Assembly: GCF_004346165.1 (NCBI RefSeq)
Contig: NZ_SLZZ01000011.1
Coordinates: forward strand, 58,927 to 122,926
DNA from: Muricomes intestini
Lineage (GTDB): Bacteria; Bacillota; Clostridia; Lachnospirales; Lachnospiraceae
DNA length: 64,000 nt
Direction: 5' to 3'
Shown piece by piece: positions 33,651-44,333 of this stretch. A program made the position numbers and the translations under genes. The notes below the pieces were generated by a model, which did not search any database, had not been told where the DNA came from, and worked only from the letters and a program-made list of their open reading frames with translations. Position 1 is the stretch's first letter. Each line of letters begins with the position of its first letter.

Positions 33651-34271
33651 ATGGCAAACGTATCTGTTTATAATATCGAAGGTAAAGAAGTTGGTACAAT
33701 CGATCTGAACGATGCTGTATTTGGTGTTGAGGTAAATGAACATCTTGTACACATGGCAGTTATAAACCAACTTGCAAGTAATCGTCAGGGAACACAGAAA
33801 GCGAAGACACGCGCAGAAGTTTCCGGGGGCGGAAGAAAACCATGGAGACAAAAAGGAACGGGTCATGCAAGACAGGGTTCAACAAGAGCTCCACAATGGA
33901 CAGGCGGCGGAGTTGTATTTGCTCCGGTACCGAGAGACTATTCATTTAAAATGAACAGAAAAGAAAAAAGGGCAGCACTAAAATCAGCTCTTTCTTCCAG
34001 AGTAGAGGATAAGAAGTTTATCGTAGTTGATGAGATGAATTTTGATGAGATTAAAACAAAGAGATTCCAGGAAATTTTGAGCAACCTGAATGTGGATAAG
34101 GCACTGGTTGTTTTGGAAGACGGGGACAAAAATGCTGAAATTTCTGCAAGGAACATTTCAGGTGTGAAGACAGCCAAGTCAAATACGATCAATGTATATG
34201 ACATCTTAAAATACAACACAGTAATCGCTACGAAAGCTGCTGTTGCAAGTATCGAGGAGGTGTATGCATAA
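33651..34271 (+). CDS. rplD: 50S ribosomal protein L4
   Basis: A 206-residue L4. The extended loop contains [20 protein letters not shown], which lines the peptide exit tunnel. In some bacteria L4 represses its own operon through the leader RNA. The last base of its stop is the first base of the rplW start. Confidence 0.97.
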   Translation: MANVSVYNIEGKEVGTIDLNDAVFGVEVNEHLVHMAVINQLASNRQGTQKAKTRAEVSGGGRKPWRQKGTGHARQGSTRAPQWTGGGVVFAPVPRDYSFKMNRKEKRAALKSALSSRVEDKKFIVVDEMNFDEIKTKRFQEILSNLNVDKALVVLEDGDKNAEISARNISGVKTAKSNTINVYDILKYNTVIATKAAVASIEEVYA

Positions 34272-34570
34272 TGGCTAACGTTCAATATTATGATGTAATC
34301 CTTAAACCGGTAATTACAGAAAAGACAATGGAGCTTATGGCTGACAAGAAATATACATTTCTGATCCATACAGAAGCTACAAAGTCACAGGTTAAAGAAG
34401 CTGTTGAAAAGATGTTCGCGGGAACAAAGGTAAAAAATGTAAATACTATGAATCTTGATGGAAAGACAAAGAGACGTGGTACGACTTACGGAAAGACAGC
34501 CAAGACAAAGAAAGCAATTGTCCAGCTGACAGAAGACAGCGCTGAGATTGAGATATTCCAAGGACTTTAA
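34271..34570 (+). CDS. rplW: 50S ribosomal protein L23
   Basis: A 99-residue L23 at the tunnel exit, a docking site for trigger factor and SRP. Conserved [38 protein letters not shown] and a positively charged loop. It is coupled to rplD by a one-base overlap (TAATG). Confidence 0.97.
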   Translation: MANVQYYDVILKPVITEKTMELMADKKYTFLIHTEATKSQVKEAVEKMFAGTKVKNVNTMNLDGKTKRRGTTYGKTAKTKKAIVQLTEDSAEIEIFQGL

Positions 34571-34608
34571 GGTAACAAATAACATGCAAAACGAAAGGAG
34601 AGAAAGTA

Positions 34609-35451
34609 ATGGGAATCAAAACATATAACCCATATACACCTTCCAGAAGACAGATGACTGGCTCTGACTTCTCTGAAATCACAAAGACCACTCCTGAGAA
34701 ATCTTTGCTGGATTCCAAGAGCAGAAAGGCCGGCCGCAATAATCAGGGTAAAATCACAGTCAGACACCGCGGAGGCGGAGCTAAGAAAAAATATAGAGTT
34801 ATAGACTTTAAGAGAAGAAAAGATGGCATTCCGGCAACTGTAATGGGGATTGAGTATGACCCGAACAGAAGTGCGAATATTGCATTGATCAGTTATGCAG
34901 ATGGCGAAAAGGCTTACATCCTTGCTCCGGAAGGATTAAAGGATGGAATGAAAGTGATGAACGGACCGGAAGCAGAAGTAAGAGTAGGTAACTGCCTGCC
35001 ACTTTCCGAAATCGCAGTTGGTACTCAGATTCACAATATTGAGATGTATCCGGGAAAAGGCGGACAGCTTGTCCGTTCAGCAGGAAACAGTGCACAGCTG
35101 ATGGCAAAAGAGGGAAAATATGCAACACTCAGACTTCCCTCCGGTGAGATGAGAATGGTTCCAATTATTTGCAGGGCAACTGTTGGTGTTGTAGGCAATG
35201 GGGATCATAGTCTGATTAACATTGGTAAAGCAGGCCGCAAGCGCCACTTGGGCTTCAGACCTACAGTACGTGGCTCTGTTATGAATCCAAATGACCATCC
35301 GCATGGTGGTGGTGAAGGTAAGACAGGCATCGGCCTTCCGGGTCCGTCAACACCTTGGGGCAAACCTGCACTGGGGCTTAAGACTCGCAAGAAAAATAAA
35401 CCTTCTAACAAGATGATTGTAAGAAGAAGAGATGGAAAAACGATTAAATAA
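34609..35451 (+). CDS. rplB: 50S ribosomal protein L2
   Basis: A 280-residue L2, next to the peptidyl-transferase centre. Segments seen: [29 protein letters not shown], and the C-terminal [14 protein letters not shown] with its conserved histidine, then SKMIVRRR-like end. The start follows AAAGGAG. Confidence 0.97.
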   Translation: MGIKTYNPYTPSRRQMTGSDFSEITKTTPEKSLLDSKSRKAGRNNQGKITVRHRGGGAKKKYRVIDFKRRKDGIPATVMGIEYDPNRSANIALISYADGEKAYILAPEGLKDGMKVMNGPEAEVRVGNCLPLSEIAVGTQIHNIEMYPGKGGQLVRSAGNSAQLMAKEGKYATLRLPSGEMRMVPIICRATVGVVGNGDHSLINIGKAGRKRHLGFRPTVRGSVMNPNDHPHGGGEGKTGIGLPGPSTPWGKPALGLKTRKKNKPSNKMIVRRRDGKTIK

Positions 35452-35477
35452 TTCAGATTACAAGGAGGTTAGAACAT

Positions 35478-35759
35478 ATGGCTCGCTCACTTAAAAAAGG
35501 ACCATTTGCAGACGAAAGCTTACTGAAAAAAGTAGATGCTATGAATGCTGCAGGTGATAAATCAGTTATTAAGACATGGTCACGTCGTTCTACGATCTTC
35601 CCGTCATTTATCGGCCACACATTTGCTGTCCATGACGGAAGAAAACATGTGCCTGTATATGTCACAGAAGATATGGTAGGACACAAACTCGGAGAATTTG
35701 TCGCAACTAGGACATACAGAGGACACGGCAAGGACGAGAAAAAGTCAAGAATAAGATAA
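35478..35759 (+). CDS. rpsS: 30S ribosomal protein S19
   Basis: A 93-residue S19 of the 30S head. Typical [10 protein letters not shown] start, [25 protein letters not shown] and the closing RGHGKDEK. The start follows AAGGAGG. Confidence 0.97.
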   Translation: MARSLKKGPFADESLLKKVDAMNAAGDKSVIKTWSRRSTIFPSFIGHTFAVHDGRKHVPVYVTEDMVGHKLGEFVATRTYRGHGKDEKKSRIR

Positions 35760-35792
35760 ATCATTTAAGATATTCGAAAGGAGGGTTCATCC

Positions 35793-36179
35793 ATGGCAAA
35801 AGGACATAGATCCCAAATCAAGAGAGAAAGAAACGAGCAGAAAGATACAAGACCATCAGCTAAGATTTCTTACGCAAGGGTGTCAGTTCAGAAAGCTTGC
35901 TTCGTATTGGATGCCATCAGAGGTAAGGACGTACAGACAGCACTTGGTATTTTAACTTATAACCCAAGATATGCTTCAAGTGTAATAGAAAAGTTATTAA
36001 AATCAGCAATTGCAAATGCTGAGAACAACAATGGTATGAATGTTGAGAACCTTTATGTTGAAGAGTGCTTCGCTAATAAAGGGCCAACAATGAAGAGAAT
36101 TAAACCAAGGGCACAGGGAAGGGCTTACAGAATCGAGAAGAGAATGAGTCATATCACCATCGTGCTTAATGAAAGATAA
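35793..36179 (+). CDS. rplV: 50S ribosomal protein L22
   Basis: A 128-residue L22 with its tunnel-lining hairpin ([20 protein letters not shown]) and closing [12 protein letters not shown]. The start follows GAAAGGAGG. Confidence 0.97.
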   Translation: MAKGHRSQIKRERNEQKDTRPSAKISYARVSVQKACFVLDAIRGKDVQTALGILTYNPRYASSVIEKLLKSAIANAENNNGMNVENLYVEECFANKGPTMKRIKPRAQGRAYRIEKRMSHITIVLNER

Positions 36180-36190
36180 GGAGGGAAATA

Positions 36191-36847
36191 ATGGGACAGA
36201 AGGTTAATCCTCATGGCTTAAGAGTCGGCGTTATTAAAGACTGGGATTCTAAATGGTATGCAGAAAAAGATTTTGCAGACAACCTGGTAGAAGACCATGC
36301 AATTAGAAAATTCCTTAAAAAGAAATTATACAGCGCAGGTATTTCCAGAATAGAAATTGAGAGAGCATCTGAGCGTATTAAAATTGTTATTTATACAGCA
36401 AAACCCGGTGTAGTAATCGGAAAAGGCGGTTCTGAGATTGAAAAAGTAAAGGCGGAACTGAGACAGTTTACAGATAAGAAGTTAATCGTAGATATCAAAG
36501 AAGTCAAGAGACCGGATAAAGATGCTCAGCTGGTGGCCGAGAATATTGCACAGCAGCTGGAAAATCGTATTTCATTCAGACGTGCTATGAAATCCTGTAT
36601 GTCAAGAACAATGAGGTCTGGAGCACTCGGTGTGAAGACATCCGTTTCAGGGCGTCTTGGCGGTGCTGATATGGCTCGTACAGAGTTCTACAGTGAAGGG
36701 ACTATTCCGCTGCAGACATTAAGAGCAGACATTGATTATGGATTCGCAGAAGCTGACACAACTTACGGAAAAGTCGGTGTAAAGGTATGGATTTACAAAG
36801 GCGAAGTTCTTCCGACTAAAGGAGATAAGGAAGGGAGCGATAAATAA
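36191..36847 (+). CDS. rpsC: 30S ribosomal protein S3
   Basis: A 218-residue S3 at the mRNA entry site. The KH domain shows [18 protein letters not shown]; the C-terminal domain shows [19 protein letters not shown] and [10 protein letters not shown]. Its stop overlaps the rplP start. Confidence 0.97.
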   Translation: MGQKVNPHGLRVGVIKDWDSKWYAEKDFADNLVEDHAIRKFLKKKLYSAGISRIEIERASERIKIVIYTAKPGVVIGKGGSEIEKVKAELRQFTDKKLIVDIKEVKRPDKDAQLVAENIAQQLENRISFRRAMKSCMSRTMRSGALGVKTSVSGRLGGADMARTEFYSEGTIPLQTLRADIDYGFAEADTTYGKVGVKVWIYKGEVLPTKGDKEGSDK

Positions 36848-37284
36848 TGTTAATGCCAAAAAGAGTAAAACGTCGTAAACAATTCCGTGGCACCATGAAA
36901 GGCAAGGCCTTGAGAGGTAACACGATTTCCTACGGTGAATATGGTATCGTTGCGATGGAGCCGTGCTGGATTCGGTCTAATCAGATTGAGGCAGCCCGTG
37001 TTGCCATGACACGTTACATCAAGCGTGGCGGTAAGGTCTGGATTAAGATCTTCCCAGATAAGCCGGTAACAGCAAAACCAGCAGAAACTCGTATGGGTAA
37101 AGGAAAAGGAGCATTGGAGTACTGGGTAGCGGTAGTAAAACCGGGCCGTGTAATGTTCGAAATTGCAGGAGTATCTGAAGAGACAGCTAAAGAGGCACTT
37201 CGTCTTGCAATGCATAAGTTGCCCTGCAAATGCAAAATCGTTTCTCGCGCAGACTTAGAAGGCGGTGATAACAGTGAAAATTAA
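36847..37284 (+). CDS. rplP: 50S ribosomal protein L16
   Basis: A 145-residue L16 with [15 protein letters not shown] at the N-terminus, [16 protein letters not shown], and [19 protein letters not shown]. It helps position the A-site tRNA. The start codon shares an A with the rpsC stop. Confidence 0.97.
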   Translation: MLMPKRVKRRKQFRGTMKGKALRGNTISYGEYGIVAMEPCWIRSNQIEAARVAMTRYIKRGGKVWIKIFPDKPVTAKPAETRMGKGKGALEYWVAVVKPGRVMFEIAGVSEETAKEALRLAMHKLPCKCKIVSRADLEGGDNSEN

Positions 37285-37474
37285 TACATTTGTAGAAGAA
37301 TTAAGAGAAAAATCTGTAGAAGAATTAAATGAAGAATTAGTAGCTGCTAAGAAGGAACTTTTTAACTTAAGATTCCAGAATGCAACGAATCAATTAGATA
37401 ACACAAGCAGAATCAAAGAAGTGAGAAAAAATATCGCTCGTATCCAGACAGTGATAACAGAGGCCGGCCGATAG
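37274..37474 (+). CDS. rpmC: 50S ribosomal protein L29
   Basis: A 66-residue helical hairpin protein. Segments [19 protein letters not shown] and [15 protein letters not shown] are typical. I chose GTG 37274 (AAGGCGG nine bases upstream) over the GTG at 37265. It overlaps rplP by 11 bases. Confidence 0.93.
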   Translation: MKINTFVEELREKSVEELNEELVAAKKELFNLRFQNATNQLDNTSRIKEVRKNIARIQTVITEAGR

Positions 37475-37567
37475 GCTGATAGTGATTAGTGAGGTTTTTC
37501 CGAACTTAGCACGTAAGCCGTTCTTTGAGATTAGCGAGGTTCTTTCGAGCTTAGCGAAAAGAACTTC
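37472..37567. repeat. intergenic hairpin repeat inside the ribosomal operon (copy a)
   Basis: TAGGCTGATAGTGATTAGTG followed by CGAACTTAGCACGTAAGCCG and TTCTTTCGAGCTTAGCGAAAAGAA, the last able to fold. Copies occur at 39382-39512 (same strand) and 39998-40074 (inverted). It begins at the rpmC stop codon and ends before the rpsQ Shine-Dalgarno. Confidence 0.8.
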
Positions 37568-37600
37568 ATTATAATGAAACCGTTTGAAAGGAGTAAAGCT

Positions 37601-37858
37601 GTGGAAGAAAGAAATCTTAGAAAAACCCGTACAGGCAAGGTTGTTAGTGATAAAATGGACAAAACAATCGTTGTTGCAGTTGAAGACCACGTTAAGCATC
37701 CACTCTATAAGAAAATCATGAAAAAGACTTACAAGTTGAAAGCTCATGATGAAAACAATGAGTGTAACGTTGGAGATACAGTAAAGGTTATGGAAACAAG
37801 ACCACTCTCTAAAGATAAGAGATGGAGACTTGTGGAAGTTATGGAAAAAGCAAAATAA
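37601..37858 (+). CDS. rpsQ: 30S ribosomal protein S17
   Basis: An 85-residue OB-fold protein. [19 protein letters not shown] and [19 protein letters not shown] are conserved. I use the GTG at 37601, eight bases after AAAGGAG; the frame open from 37574 includes that site and is not coding. Confidence 0.94.
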   Translation: MEERNLRKTRTGKVVSDKMDKTIVVAVEDHVKHPLYKKIMKKTYKLKAHDENNECNVGDTVKVMETRPLSKDKRWRLVEVMEKAK

Positions 37859-37928
37859 GCGACTGCATTTTTTGCAGGCATCAGATAGCATGAAAGGCTG
37901 TCATATATATTAAAGGAGGTTTACCTGC

Positions 37929-38297
37929 ATGATACAACAAGAAAGTAGACTTAAAGTAGCAGACAACACAGGTGCCAGAGAGGTACTGTGTATCCGTGTA
38001 CTTGGCGGTTCTACAAGAAGATATGCCAACATCGGAGACGTAATCGTTGCCAGCGTTAAAGATGCAACACCAGGCGGCGTTGTAAAAAAGGGTGACATTG
38101 TTAAAGCTGTAGTTGTCCGCACTGTTAAGGGTGCACGTCGTAAAGACGGCTCCTATATCAGATTTGACGAGAATGCTGCTGTTATTATAAAAGACGATTT
38201 GAACCCACGTGGAACACGTATTTTTGGGCCAGTAGCCAGAGAGCTTAGAGACAAGCATTTCATGAAGATTGTTTCTTTGGCTCCGGAAGTACTCTAG
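37929..38297 (+). CDS. rplN: 50S ribosomal protein L14
   Basis: A 122-residue L14 beginning [17 protein letters not shown], with [14 protein letters not shown] and [16 protein letters not shown]. It forms an intersubunit bridge with 16S rRNA. The start follows AAGGAGG. Confidence 0.97.
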   Translation: MIQQESRLKVADNTGAREVLCIRVLGGSTRRYANIGDVIVASVKDATPGGVVKKGDIVKAVVVRTVKGARRKDGSYIRFDENAAVIIKDDLNPRGTRIFGPVARELRDKHFMKIVSLAPEVL

Positions 38298-38310
38298 GGA
38301 GGTGTTTAAG

Positions 38311-38622
38311 ATGTCAACAATGAAAATCAAAAAGGGCGACACCGTAAAGGTTATTGCCGGTAAAGATAAAGATAAAGAAGGCAAAGTTATTGCTGTAAAT
38401 AAAAAAGAAGGAAAAGTTCTGGTTGAAGGTGTCAACATGCTCACAAAGCACACGAAGCCAAGCGCTGCTAATCAGAATGGCGGTATTATCCACCAGGAAG
38501 GACAGATCGATATTTCTAATGTGATGTATGTACACAAAGGAGAGGTTACAAGAATCGGCTTCAAGATGGACGGAGATAAGAAGGTACGTGTTGCTAAATC
38601 AACAGGCGATATCATTGATTAA
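38311..38622 (+). CDS. rplX: 50S ribosomal protein L24
   Basis: A 103-residue KOW-domain protein. [21 protein letters not shown] is the KOW motif; [12 protein letters not shown] and [16 protein letters not shown] follow. ATG 38311 is preceded by AGGGAGG; the open frame extending to 38269 overlaps rplN and is rejected. Confidence 0.96.
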   Translation: MSTMKIKKGDTVKVIAGKDKDKEGKVIAVNKKEGKVLVEGVNMLTKHTKPSAANQNGGIIHQEGQIDISNVMYVHKGEVTRIGFKMDGDKKVRVAKSTGDIID

Positions 38623-38645
38623 TTCGAGGAAGGAGGTCCAGAACT

Positions 38646-39185
38646 TTGAGTAGACTGAAAGAACAATATCAAAATGAGATCATTGGCGCAATGATCAAGA
38701 AATTTGGATATAAAAATATTATGGAAGTGCCGAAGCTTGACAAAGTCGTTGTCAATATGGGTGTCGGCGAAGCAAAGGAAAACGCAAAGGTATTAGAGTC
38801 AGCTGTTGCTGATATGGAGAAGATTTCAGGACAGAAAGCAGTTCTTACAAAAGCGAAGAACTCAGTTGCAAACTTCAAGATCAGAGAAGGTATGCCGATT
38901 GGATGTAAGGTTACTTTAAGAGGCGAGAGAATGTATGAATTTGTTGACCGCCTGGTAAATCTTGCCCTGCCCCGTGTACGTGACTTCAGAGGCGTCAATC
39001 CGAACGCATTTGACGGCAGAGGAAATTATGCACTTGGCATCAAAGAGCAGCTTATTTTCCCTGAAATTGAGTATGATAAGGTGGACAAAGTCAGAGGTAT
39101 GGATGTAATTTTTGTTACAACGGCCAAGACTGACGAGGAAGCCCGTGAATTATTGACACAGTTCAATATGCCATTCACTAAGTAA
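38646..39185 (+). CDS. rplE: 50S ribosomal protein L5
   Basis: A 179-residue L5 that contacts 5S r[39 protein letters not shown] and [21 protein letters not shown] are conserved. The start is TTG (38646), behind GGAAGGAGG. Confidence 0.96.
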   Translation: MSRLKEQYQNEIIGAMIKKFGYKNIMEVPKLDKVVVNMGVGEAKENAKVLESAVADMEKISGQKAVLTKAKNSVANFKIREGMPIGCKVTLRGERMYEFVDRLVNLALPRVRDFRGVNPNAFDGRGNYALGIKEQLIFPEIEYDKVDKVRGMDVIFVTTAKTDEEARELLTQFNMPFTK

Positions 39186-39198
39186 AGGAGGGAAATTC

Positions 39199-39384
39199 AT
39201 GGCAAAGACATCAATGAAAATTAAACAGCAGCGCAAACCAAAATATTCTACAAGAGAGTACAGCCGCTGCAGAATCTGCGGACGCCCGCATTCCTATTTA
39301 AGAAAATATGGAATCTGCCGTATTTGCTTCCGGGAGTTGGCATATAAAGGACAAATCCCAGGCGTGAGAAAAGCCAGTTGGTAG
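39199..39384 (+). CDS. rpsZ: 30S ribosomal protein S14, zinc-binding type
   Basis: A 61-residue S14 of the short, zinc-binding form. Two CxxC pairs are present (CRICGRPHS and ICRICFRE). The C-terminal [11 protein letters not shown] is typical. The start follows AAAGGAGG. The stop is the first bases of the repeat that follows. Confidence 0.96.
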   Translation: MAKTSMKIKQQRKPKYSTREYSRCRICGRPHSYLRKYGICRICFRELAYKGQIPGVRKASW

Positions 39385-39512
39385 GCTGACAGTGATTGGC
39401 GAGGTCTTTTCGAGCCTAGCACGTAAGCCGTTCTTTGAGCTTAGCGAGGTCTTTCACGAGCTTAGTGAAAAGAACTTCCATGTATTCACGAGCTTAGTGA
39501 AAAGAACTTCCA
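39382..39512. repeat. intergenic hairpin repeat inside the ribosomal operon (copy b)
   Basis: Same family as 37472-37567. Here the distal hairpin unit TTCACGAGCTTAGTGAAAAG plus 8 bases is duplicated exactly (39453-39480 and 39485-39512), showing recent local expansion. Confidence 0.82.
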
Positions 39513-39556
39513 CGCTTTTATTTAACCGATAAAGAAATTAAGGAGGTCAATAATCA

Positions 39557-39958
39557 ATGACTATGAGTGATCCAATCGCAGATATGCTTACAAGAATTCG
39601 TAATGCAAATACTGCTAAACATGATACAGTTGATGTTCCTGCATCTAAGATGAAAATCGCGATTGCCAATATTCTGCTCGACGAAGGTTATATTGTAAAA
39701 TATGACATTGTAGAAGACGGGAGTTTTAAGACAATCCACATCACATTAAAATACGGTGCAGACAAGAACGAAAAAGTTATTTCCGGTCTGAAGAGAATAT
39801 CCAAGCCTGGACTTCGCGTATATGCCAACAGTGCAGACATCCCGAAAGTATTAGGCGGACTCGGAACAGCTATTATTTCTACAAACAAAGGTGTTATTAC
39901 AGACAAAGAAGCTAGAAAACTCCGCGTAGGCGGAGAAGTACTGTGCTTTGTATGGTGA
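39557..39958 (+). CDS. rpsH: 30S ribosomal protein S8
   Basis: A 133-residue S8. [15 protein letters not shown] at the N-terminus and [23 protein letters not shown] at the C-terminus are characteristic. It binds the central 16S domain; in E. coli S8 also represses the spc operon. The start follows AAGGAGG. Confidence 0.96.
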   Translation: MTMSDPIADMLTRIRNANTAKHDTVDVPASKMKIAIANILLDEGYIVKYDIVEDGSFKTIHITLKYGADKNEKVISGLKRISKPGLRVYANSADIPKVLGGLGTAIISTNKGVITDKEARKLRVGGEVLCFVW

Positions 39959-39997
39959 TGCACTGTGAAGCCTGAGAAAGAGGAAACACCACAGCTA

Positions 39998-40074
39998 CTA
40001 GGCTCGAAAGAACCTCACCAAGTGGGCCGGGTGTACGTTCGCACTAAACTCGGAAAGACCTCGTTAAGTGCTCA
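39998..40074. repeat. inverted copy of the ribosomal-operon repeat (copy c)
   Basis: The reverse complement contains CGAGGTCTTTCCGAGTTTAG and GAGGTTCTTTCGAGCCTAG, matching copies a and b in the opposite orientation. It lies in the 179-base gap between rpsH and rplF. Confidence 0.65.
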
Positions 40075-40137
40075 CAGCAACTGAAAACAGAGGAGCCTGT
40101 CAGCTTCTCCGAAAATTTAAGTTATAGGAGGTAAGGT

Positions 40138-40680
40138 ATGTCACGTATAGGAAGACTGCCAATCGCAGTTCCTGCAGGTGTAACTGTAGATATTGCGGAA
40201 AATAACGTAGTGACTGTAAAAGGTCCTAAGGGAACTCTCGTAAAAGAGCTTCCTGTTGAAATGGAAATCAAACAAGAGGGCGAAGAAATTATCGTCACAA
40301 GGCCAAATGATTTAAAGAGAATGAAATCTTTACATGGTCTGACAAGAACGTTAATCAATAACATGGTTGTTGGTGTAACAGAAGGATATAAGAAGGTCCT
40401 GGAAGTCAATGGTGTTGGTTACAGAGCAGCAAAAGCAGGGAACAAACTGACGCTTAGCTTAGGATATTCTCATCCGGTAGAGATGATTGATCCGGAGGGT
40501 ATTGAGACAACTCTGGAAGGTCAGAACAAAATCACTGTATCAGGTATTGATAAAGAAAAAGTAGGTCAATTCGCAGCTGAAATCAGAGATAAAAGAAGAC
40601 CGGAGCCGTACAAGGGCAAAGGTATCAAATATGCTGATGAAGTTATCAGGCGTAAAGTCGGTAAGACTGGTAAGAAATAA
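40138..40680 (+). CDS. rplF: 50S ribosomal protein L6
   Basis: A 180-residue L6 with two related domains. [14 protein letters not shown] begins the protein and [21 protein letters not shown] is the conserved C-terminal signature. The start follows ATAGGAGG. Confidence 0.97.
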   Translation: MSRIGRLPIAVPAGVTVDIAENNVVTVKGPKGTLVKELPVEMEIKQEGEEIIVTRPNDLKRMKSLHGLTRTLINNMVVGVTEGYKKVLEVNGVGYRAAKAGNKLTLSLGYSHPVEMIDPEGIETTLEGQNKITVSGIDKEKVGQFAAEIRDKRRPEPYKGKGIKYADEVIRRKVGKTGKK

Positions 40681-40698
40681 ATAAGGAGGGTGTGAAAA

Positions 40699-41067
40699 AT
40701 GGTTAGTAAGAAATCAAGAACCGAAGTTCGTAGAAAAAAACATATGAAATTACGTAACCGTTTCAGCGGTACAGCGCAGAGACCACGTTTGGCTGTGTTT
40801 AGAAGTAATACGCATATGTATGTACAGATCGTTGACGATACGGTCGGGAACACTCTGGTTGCAGCTTCCACTCTTCAAAAAGATGTGAAAGCAGAACTGG
40901 AAAAGACCAACAATGTTGAAGCAGCGGCATATTTGGGAAAAGTAATTGCTGAAAAAGCAAAAGAAAAAGGTATTACAGATGTTGTCTTTGACAGAGGCGG
41001 CTTTATATACCAGGGAAAAGTTAAAGCATTAGCAGAGGCGGCCAGAGAAGCCGGGCTGAATTTCTAG
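40699..41067 (+). CDS. rplR: 50S ribosomal protein L18
   Basis: A 122-residue 5S rRNA-binding protein. [20 protein letters not shown] and the C-terminal [22 protein letters not shown] are typical. The start follows AAGGAGGG. Confidence 0.97.
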   Translation: MVSKKSRTEVRRKKHMKLRNRFSGTAQRPRLAVFRSNTHMYVQIVDDTVGNTLVAASTLQKDVKAELEKTNNVEAAAYLGKVIAEKAKEKGITDVVFDRGGFIYQGKVKALAEAAREAGLNF

Positions 41068-41082
41068 GAAGGGAGAACACAT

Positions 41083-41592
41083 ATGAGACAGGAACGTATT
41101 GATGCTGGACAAATGGAATTAAACGAAAGAGTAGTATCAATCAAACGTGTTACCAAGGTTGTTAAAGGTGGTCGTAACTTCAGATTCACAGCTTTAGTGG
41201 TTGTTGGCGATGGCAATGGCCATGTTGGTGCAGGTTTGGGAAAAGCTACTGAGATTCCTGAGGCTATCCGCAAAGGGAAAGAAGATGCAGCTAAGAAGCT
41301 AATTAAGGTTGCATTAGATGAAAATGACAGTGTCACACATGACACTATTGGGAAATTCGGAAGTGCTTCCGTATTATTAAAGAAAGCTCCGGATGGTACC
41401 GGTGTTATTGCCGGAGGTCCGGCACGTGCGGTAATTGAGCTGGCAGGAATCAAAAATATCCGTACGAAATCTTTAGGATCTAACAATAAGCAGAACGTCG
41501 TTCTCGCTACAATTGAAGGGTTGAAAGGAATAAAGACTCCGGAGGAAGTCGCAAAACTTCGCGGTAAATCAGTAGAAGAGATCGTAGGCTAA
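41083..41592 (+). CDS. rpsE: 30S ribosomal protein S5
   Basis: A 169-residue S5 with the double-stranded RNA-binding domain ([19 protein letters not shown]) and the S5 C-terminal domain ([19 protein letters not shown]). It acts in decoding accuracy and mRNA unwinding. The start follows GGAAGGGAG. Confidence 0.97.
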   Translation: MRQERIDAGQMELNERVVSIKRVTKVVKGGRNFRFTALVVVGDGNGHVGAGLGKATEIPEAIRKGKEDAAKKLIKVALDENDSVTHDTIGKFGSASVLLKKAPDGTGVIAGGPARAVIELAGIKNIRTKSLGSNNKQNVVLATIEGLKGIKTPEEVAKLRGKSVEEIVG

Positions 41593-41608
41593 TAGGAGGT
41601 AAGTTAAA

Positions 41609-41788
41609 ATGGCAAATTTAAAAGTTACACTAATAAAGTCTACAATCGGTGCCGTACCAAAGCACAGGAGAACTGTTGAAGCGCTGGGTCTTAAAAAACT
41701 CAACAAGACAGTTGTGTTACCTGATAATGCAGCTACCAGAGGTATGGTACAGCAGGTTAGACATTTAGTGAAAGTTGAAGAAGCTTAA
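41609..41788 (+). CDS. rpmD: 50S ribosomal protein L30
   Basis: A 59-residue protein: [20 protein letters not shown], then [15 protein letters not shown] and a C-terminal [15 protein letters not shown]. Length and the KSxIGxxxxxRxTVxxLGL pattern match L30. It lies between rpsE and rplO as in other Firmicutes, with AGGAGG upstream. Confidence 0.95.
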   Translation: MANLKVTLIKSTIGAVPKHRRTVEALGLKKLNKTVVLPDNAATRGMVQQVRHLVKVEEA

Positions 41789-41814
41789 ATAAAAGAAGAT
41801 AAGGAGGTAATAGT

Positions 41815-42255
41815 ATGGACTTATCAAACTTGAGACCAGCAGACGGCTCTAAGCAGAGTGATAATTTCAGAAGAGGCCGGGGACACGGTTCTGGAAATGG
41901 TAAGACAGCCGGCAAGGGCCACAAGGGTCAGAAAGCTCGTTCAGGGGCAACCAGGCCAGGCTTTGAAGGTGGTCAGATGCCTTTATACAGAAGAATACCA
42001 AAGAGAGGTTTCACTTGCAGAAACTCTAAAGAAATCGTAGGTATTAACTTAAATGCTTTAGAAGTATTTGAAGATGGCGCTACAGTTTCAATTGAGACTT
42101 TAATCGAAAGCGGCATTGTTAAAAATTCAAAAGACGGTGTAAAAATTCTTGGAAATGGAGAGTTAACTAAGAAGCTTAACGTTCAGGCAAATGCATTTAG
42201 TGCAAAAGCAGCTGAAAAGATAGAGGCCCTTGGTGGAAAAGCAGAGGTGATCTAA
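41815..42255 (+). CDS. rplO: 50S ribosomal protein L15
   Basis: A 146-residue L15. The N-terminal extension is glycine-rich ([20 protein letters not shown]), followed by [17 protein letters not shown] and the C-terminal globular domain. It ends on the first base of the secY start. Confidence 0.97.
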   Translation: MDLSNLRPADGSKQSDNFRRGRGHGSGNGKTAGKGHKGQKARSGATRPGFEGGQMPLYRRIPKRGFTCRNSKEIVGINLNALEVFEDGATVSIETLIESGIVKNSKDGVKILGNGELTKKLNVQANAFSAKAAEKIEALGGKAEVI

Positions 42256-43607
42256 TGCTAGAAACAGTGCGGAGAGCATTTCAGATAGAAGATATCCGTA
42301 AAAGACTATTCTATACCTTTTTAATGCTGGTCGTTGTGAGATTTGGCTCCGAATTGCCTACACCAGGTGTGGATCCAACCTACATCCAGAATTTTTTCGC
42401 GAATCAATCCGGTGATGCATTCAATTTCTTTGATGCATTTACCGGGGGTTCCTTTACGCAGATGTCTGTGTTTGCACTGAGCATTACACCATACATCACA
42501 TCTTCGATTATCATGCAGCTTCTAACCATTGCGATTCCTAAATTGGAGGAGATGCAAAAAGAAGGAGAAGATGGAAGAAAGAAAATTGCAGCAATTACCC
42601 GTTATGTCACAGTAGCTCTTGCTTTGATTGAATCTATTGCTATGTCAGTAGGATTTGGACGTCAGGGGCTTCTTATGGAATATAATTTTGTGAATGCTGC
42701 TATTGTAGTATGTACACTTACAGCGGGCTCTGCTTTCCTAATGTGGATTGGCGAGCGCATCACAGAAAAAGGTGTGGGAAACGGAATTTCCATTGTCCTG
42801 CTTATCAACATTCTTTCCCGTGTGCCAAATGACTTTGTTACTCTTTATGAACAGTTTATAAAAGGACAAAGCATTGCCAGCGGAGGCCTGGCAGCAATTA
42901 TAATTGTCGGGGTACTGCTGCTTGTTGTTGTGTTTGTTGTTATACTTCAAGGCGGTGAAAGAAGGATTGCTGTTCAATACTCACAGAAGGTGCAGGGCAG
43001 AAGGACCTATGGCGGTCAGTCTACACATATTCCCCTAAAGGTTAATACAGCAGGCGTTATTCCGGTTATCTTTGCATCATCACTTATGCAGTTCCCTGTA
43101 GTGATTGCTTCATTCATAGGAAAGGGCAGTGGTACAGGAATCGGAAGCCAGATCTTAAGAGGAATGAGTTCCAATAATTGGTGTGACCCGGACAACCCGG
43201 TTTATTCGCTTGGCCTGATTGTTTATATTGCACTGAGTATATTTTTTGCCTATTTCTATACCTCCATTACATTCAATCCTATGGAAGTGGCAAACAATAT
43301 GAAGAAGAGCGGCGGTTTTATCCCCGGAATCCGTCCGGGCAGGCCGACTGTTGATTATCTGCAAAAAATATTAAATTATATTATATTCATTGGTGCATGC
43401 GGGCTTGTCATTGTACAGGTGATACCTTATTTCTTCAATGGTGTATTTAATGCGAATGTATCATTCGGCGGTACATCTTTGATTATTATTGTGGGTGTGG
43501 TTCTGGATACGCTAAAGCAGATCGAATCGCAGATGCTTGTACGAAATTACACAGGATTCTTGAATAATAAAGGAAGCAGTATGAAAAACAGTTTCCTTGG
43601 TTATTAA
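42255..43607 (+). CDS. secY: preprotein translocase subunit SecY
   Basis: A 450-residue polytopic membrane protein, the channel of the Sec translocon. About ten hydrophobic segments are evident. Signatures: FNFFDAFTGGSFTQMSVFALSITPYI, the plug region, GIGNGIS-like KGVGNGISIVLLINI and the cytoplasmic GIRPGRPTVDYL loop. Its start overlaps the rplO stop by one base. It is the usual last gene of the spc segment before adk. Confidence 0.97.
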   Translation: MLETVRRAFQIEDIRKRLFYTFLMLVVVRFGSELPTPGVDPTYIQNFFANQSGDAFNFFDAFTGGSFTQMSVFALSITPYITSSIIMQLLTIAIPKLEEMQKEGEDGRKKIAAITRYVTVALALIESIAMSVGFGRQGLLMEYNFVNAAIVVCTLTAGSAFLMWIGERITEKGVGNGISIVLLINILSRVPNDFVTLYEQFIKGQSIASGGLAAIIIVGVLLLVVVFVVILQGGERRIAVQYSQKVQGRRTYGGQSTHIPLKVNTAGVIPVIFASSLMQFPVVIASFIGKGSGTGIGSQILRGMSSNNWCDPDNPVYSLGLIVYIALSIFFAYFYTSITFNPMEVANNMKKSGGFIPGIRPGRPTVDYLQKILNYIIFIGACGLVIVQVIPYFFNGVFNANVSFGGTSLIIIVGVVLDTLKQIESQMLVRNYTGFLNNKGSSMKNSFLGY

Positions 43608-43630
43608 TTGAAACTACTTAGCTCGCTTAA

Positions 43631-43653
43631 GTTTCATCTTTCAGGGATGAAAC
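43631..43653 (+). terminator. hairpin between secY and adk
   Basis: GTTTCATC / GATGAAAC around a seven-base loop, without a clear T tract. It may be a processing or attenuation site rather than a full terminator. Confidence 0.35.
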
Positions 43654-43688
43654 AGGCGGGTTAATGTACTATATGGAGGAACACATAT

Positions 43689-44333
43689 ATGAAGATAGTT
43701 ATGTTAGGCGCCCCCGGAGCAGGTAAAGGAACACAGGCAAAGAAGATTGCAGAAAAATATAAAGTACCGCATATTTCTACAGGAGATATATTCAGGGCAA
43801 ATATTAAAGATCAAACAGAGCTGGGCCAGAAAGCAAAAACGTACATGGACCAGGGTCTGTTGGTGCCGGATGAACTTGTTGTTGATCTGGTTGTAGACAG
43901 AGTGAATCAGCCAGACTGTGATTCAGGATATATTTTGGACGGATTTCCCAGGACAATTCCACAGGCAGAAGCGCTGGATAAGGCGTTGGAGGAGTTGGGA
44001 CAGAGAGTGGATTATGCAATTGATGTTGAAGTGCCGGATGAAAATATTGTCAGGCGCATGTCGGGAAGACGTGCATGCGTAGACTGCGGTGCAACATATC
44101 ACATGGTATATGCTCCGACAAAAAAGGAAGGCGTCTGTGATAGGTGTGGAGGCAGCCTGATTTTGAGGGATGATGACAAACCGGAGACAGTAAAGAAACG
44201 TCTGGATGTTTATCATGAACAGACACAGCCCCTCATTGATTACTATAAATCTGCAGGGATTCTCAAAGAGATAGACGGAACCATAGATATAGAGGATGTG
44301 TTTTCTGAAATCGTGAAGATACTGGGAGAATAG
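43689..44333 (+). CDS. adk: adenylate kinase
   Basis: A 214-residue kinase that interconverts ATP, ADP and AMP. P-loop GAPGAGKGTQAKK, NMP-binding STGDIFRANI, DGFPRTIPQAEAL, and a LID domain with the zinc-type cysteines CVDCG...CDRCGG. Length is typical of long bacterial Adk. AGGAGG-like site upstream (TGGAGG). Confidence 0.97.
   Translation: MKIVMLGAPGAGKGTQAKKIAEKYKVPHISTGDIFRANIKDQTELGQKAKTYMDQGLLVPDELVVDLVVDRVNQPDCDSGYILDGFPRTIPQAEALDKALEELGQRVDYAIDVEVPDENIVRRMSGRRACVDCGATYHMVYAPTKKEGVCDRCGGSLILRDDDKPETVKKRLDVYHEQTQPLIDYYKSAGILKEIDGTIDIEDVFSEIVKILGE

Noticed and set aside
37472..40074. CRISPR array suggested by similar units in the ribosomal operon
   Set aside because: Units are few, irregularly spaced, differ in orientation and are separated by genes; no cas genes are present.
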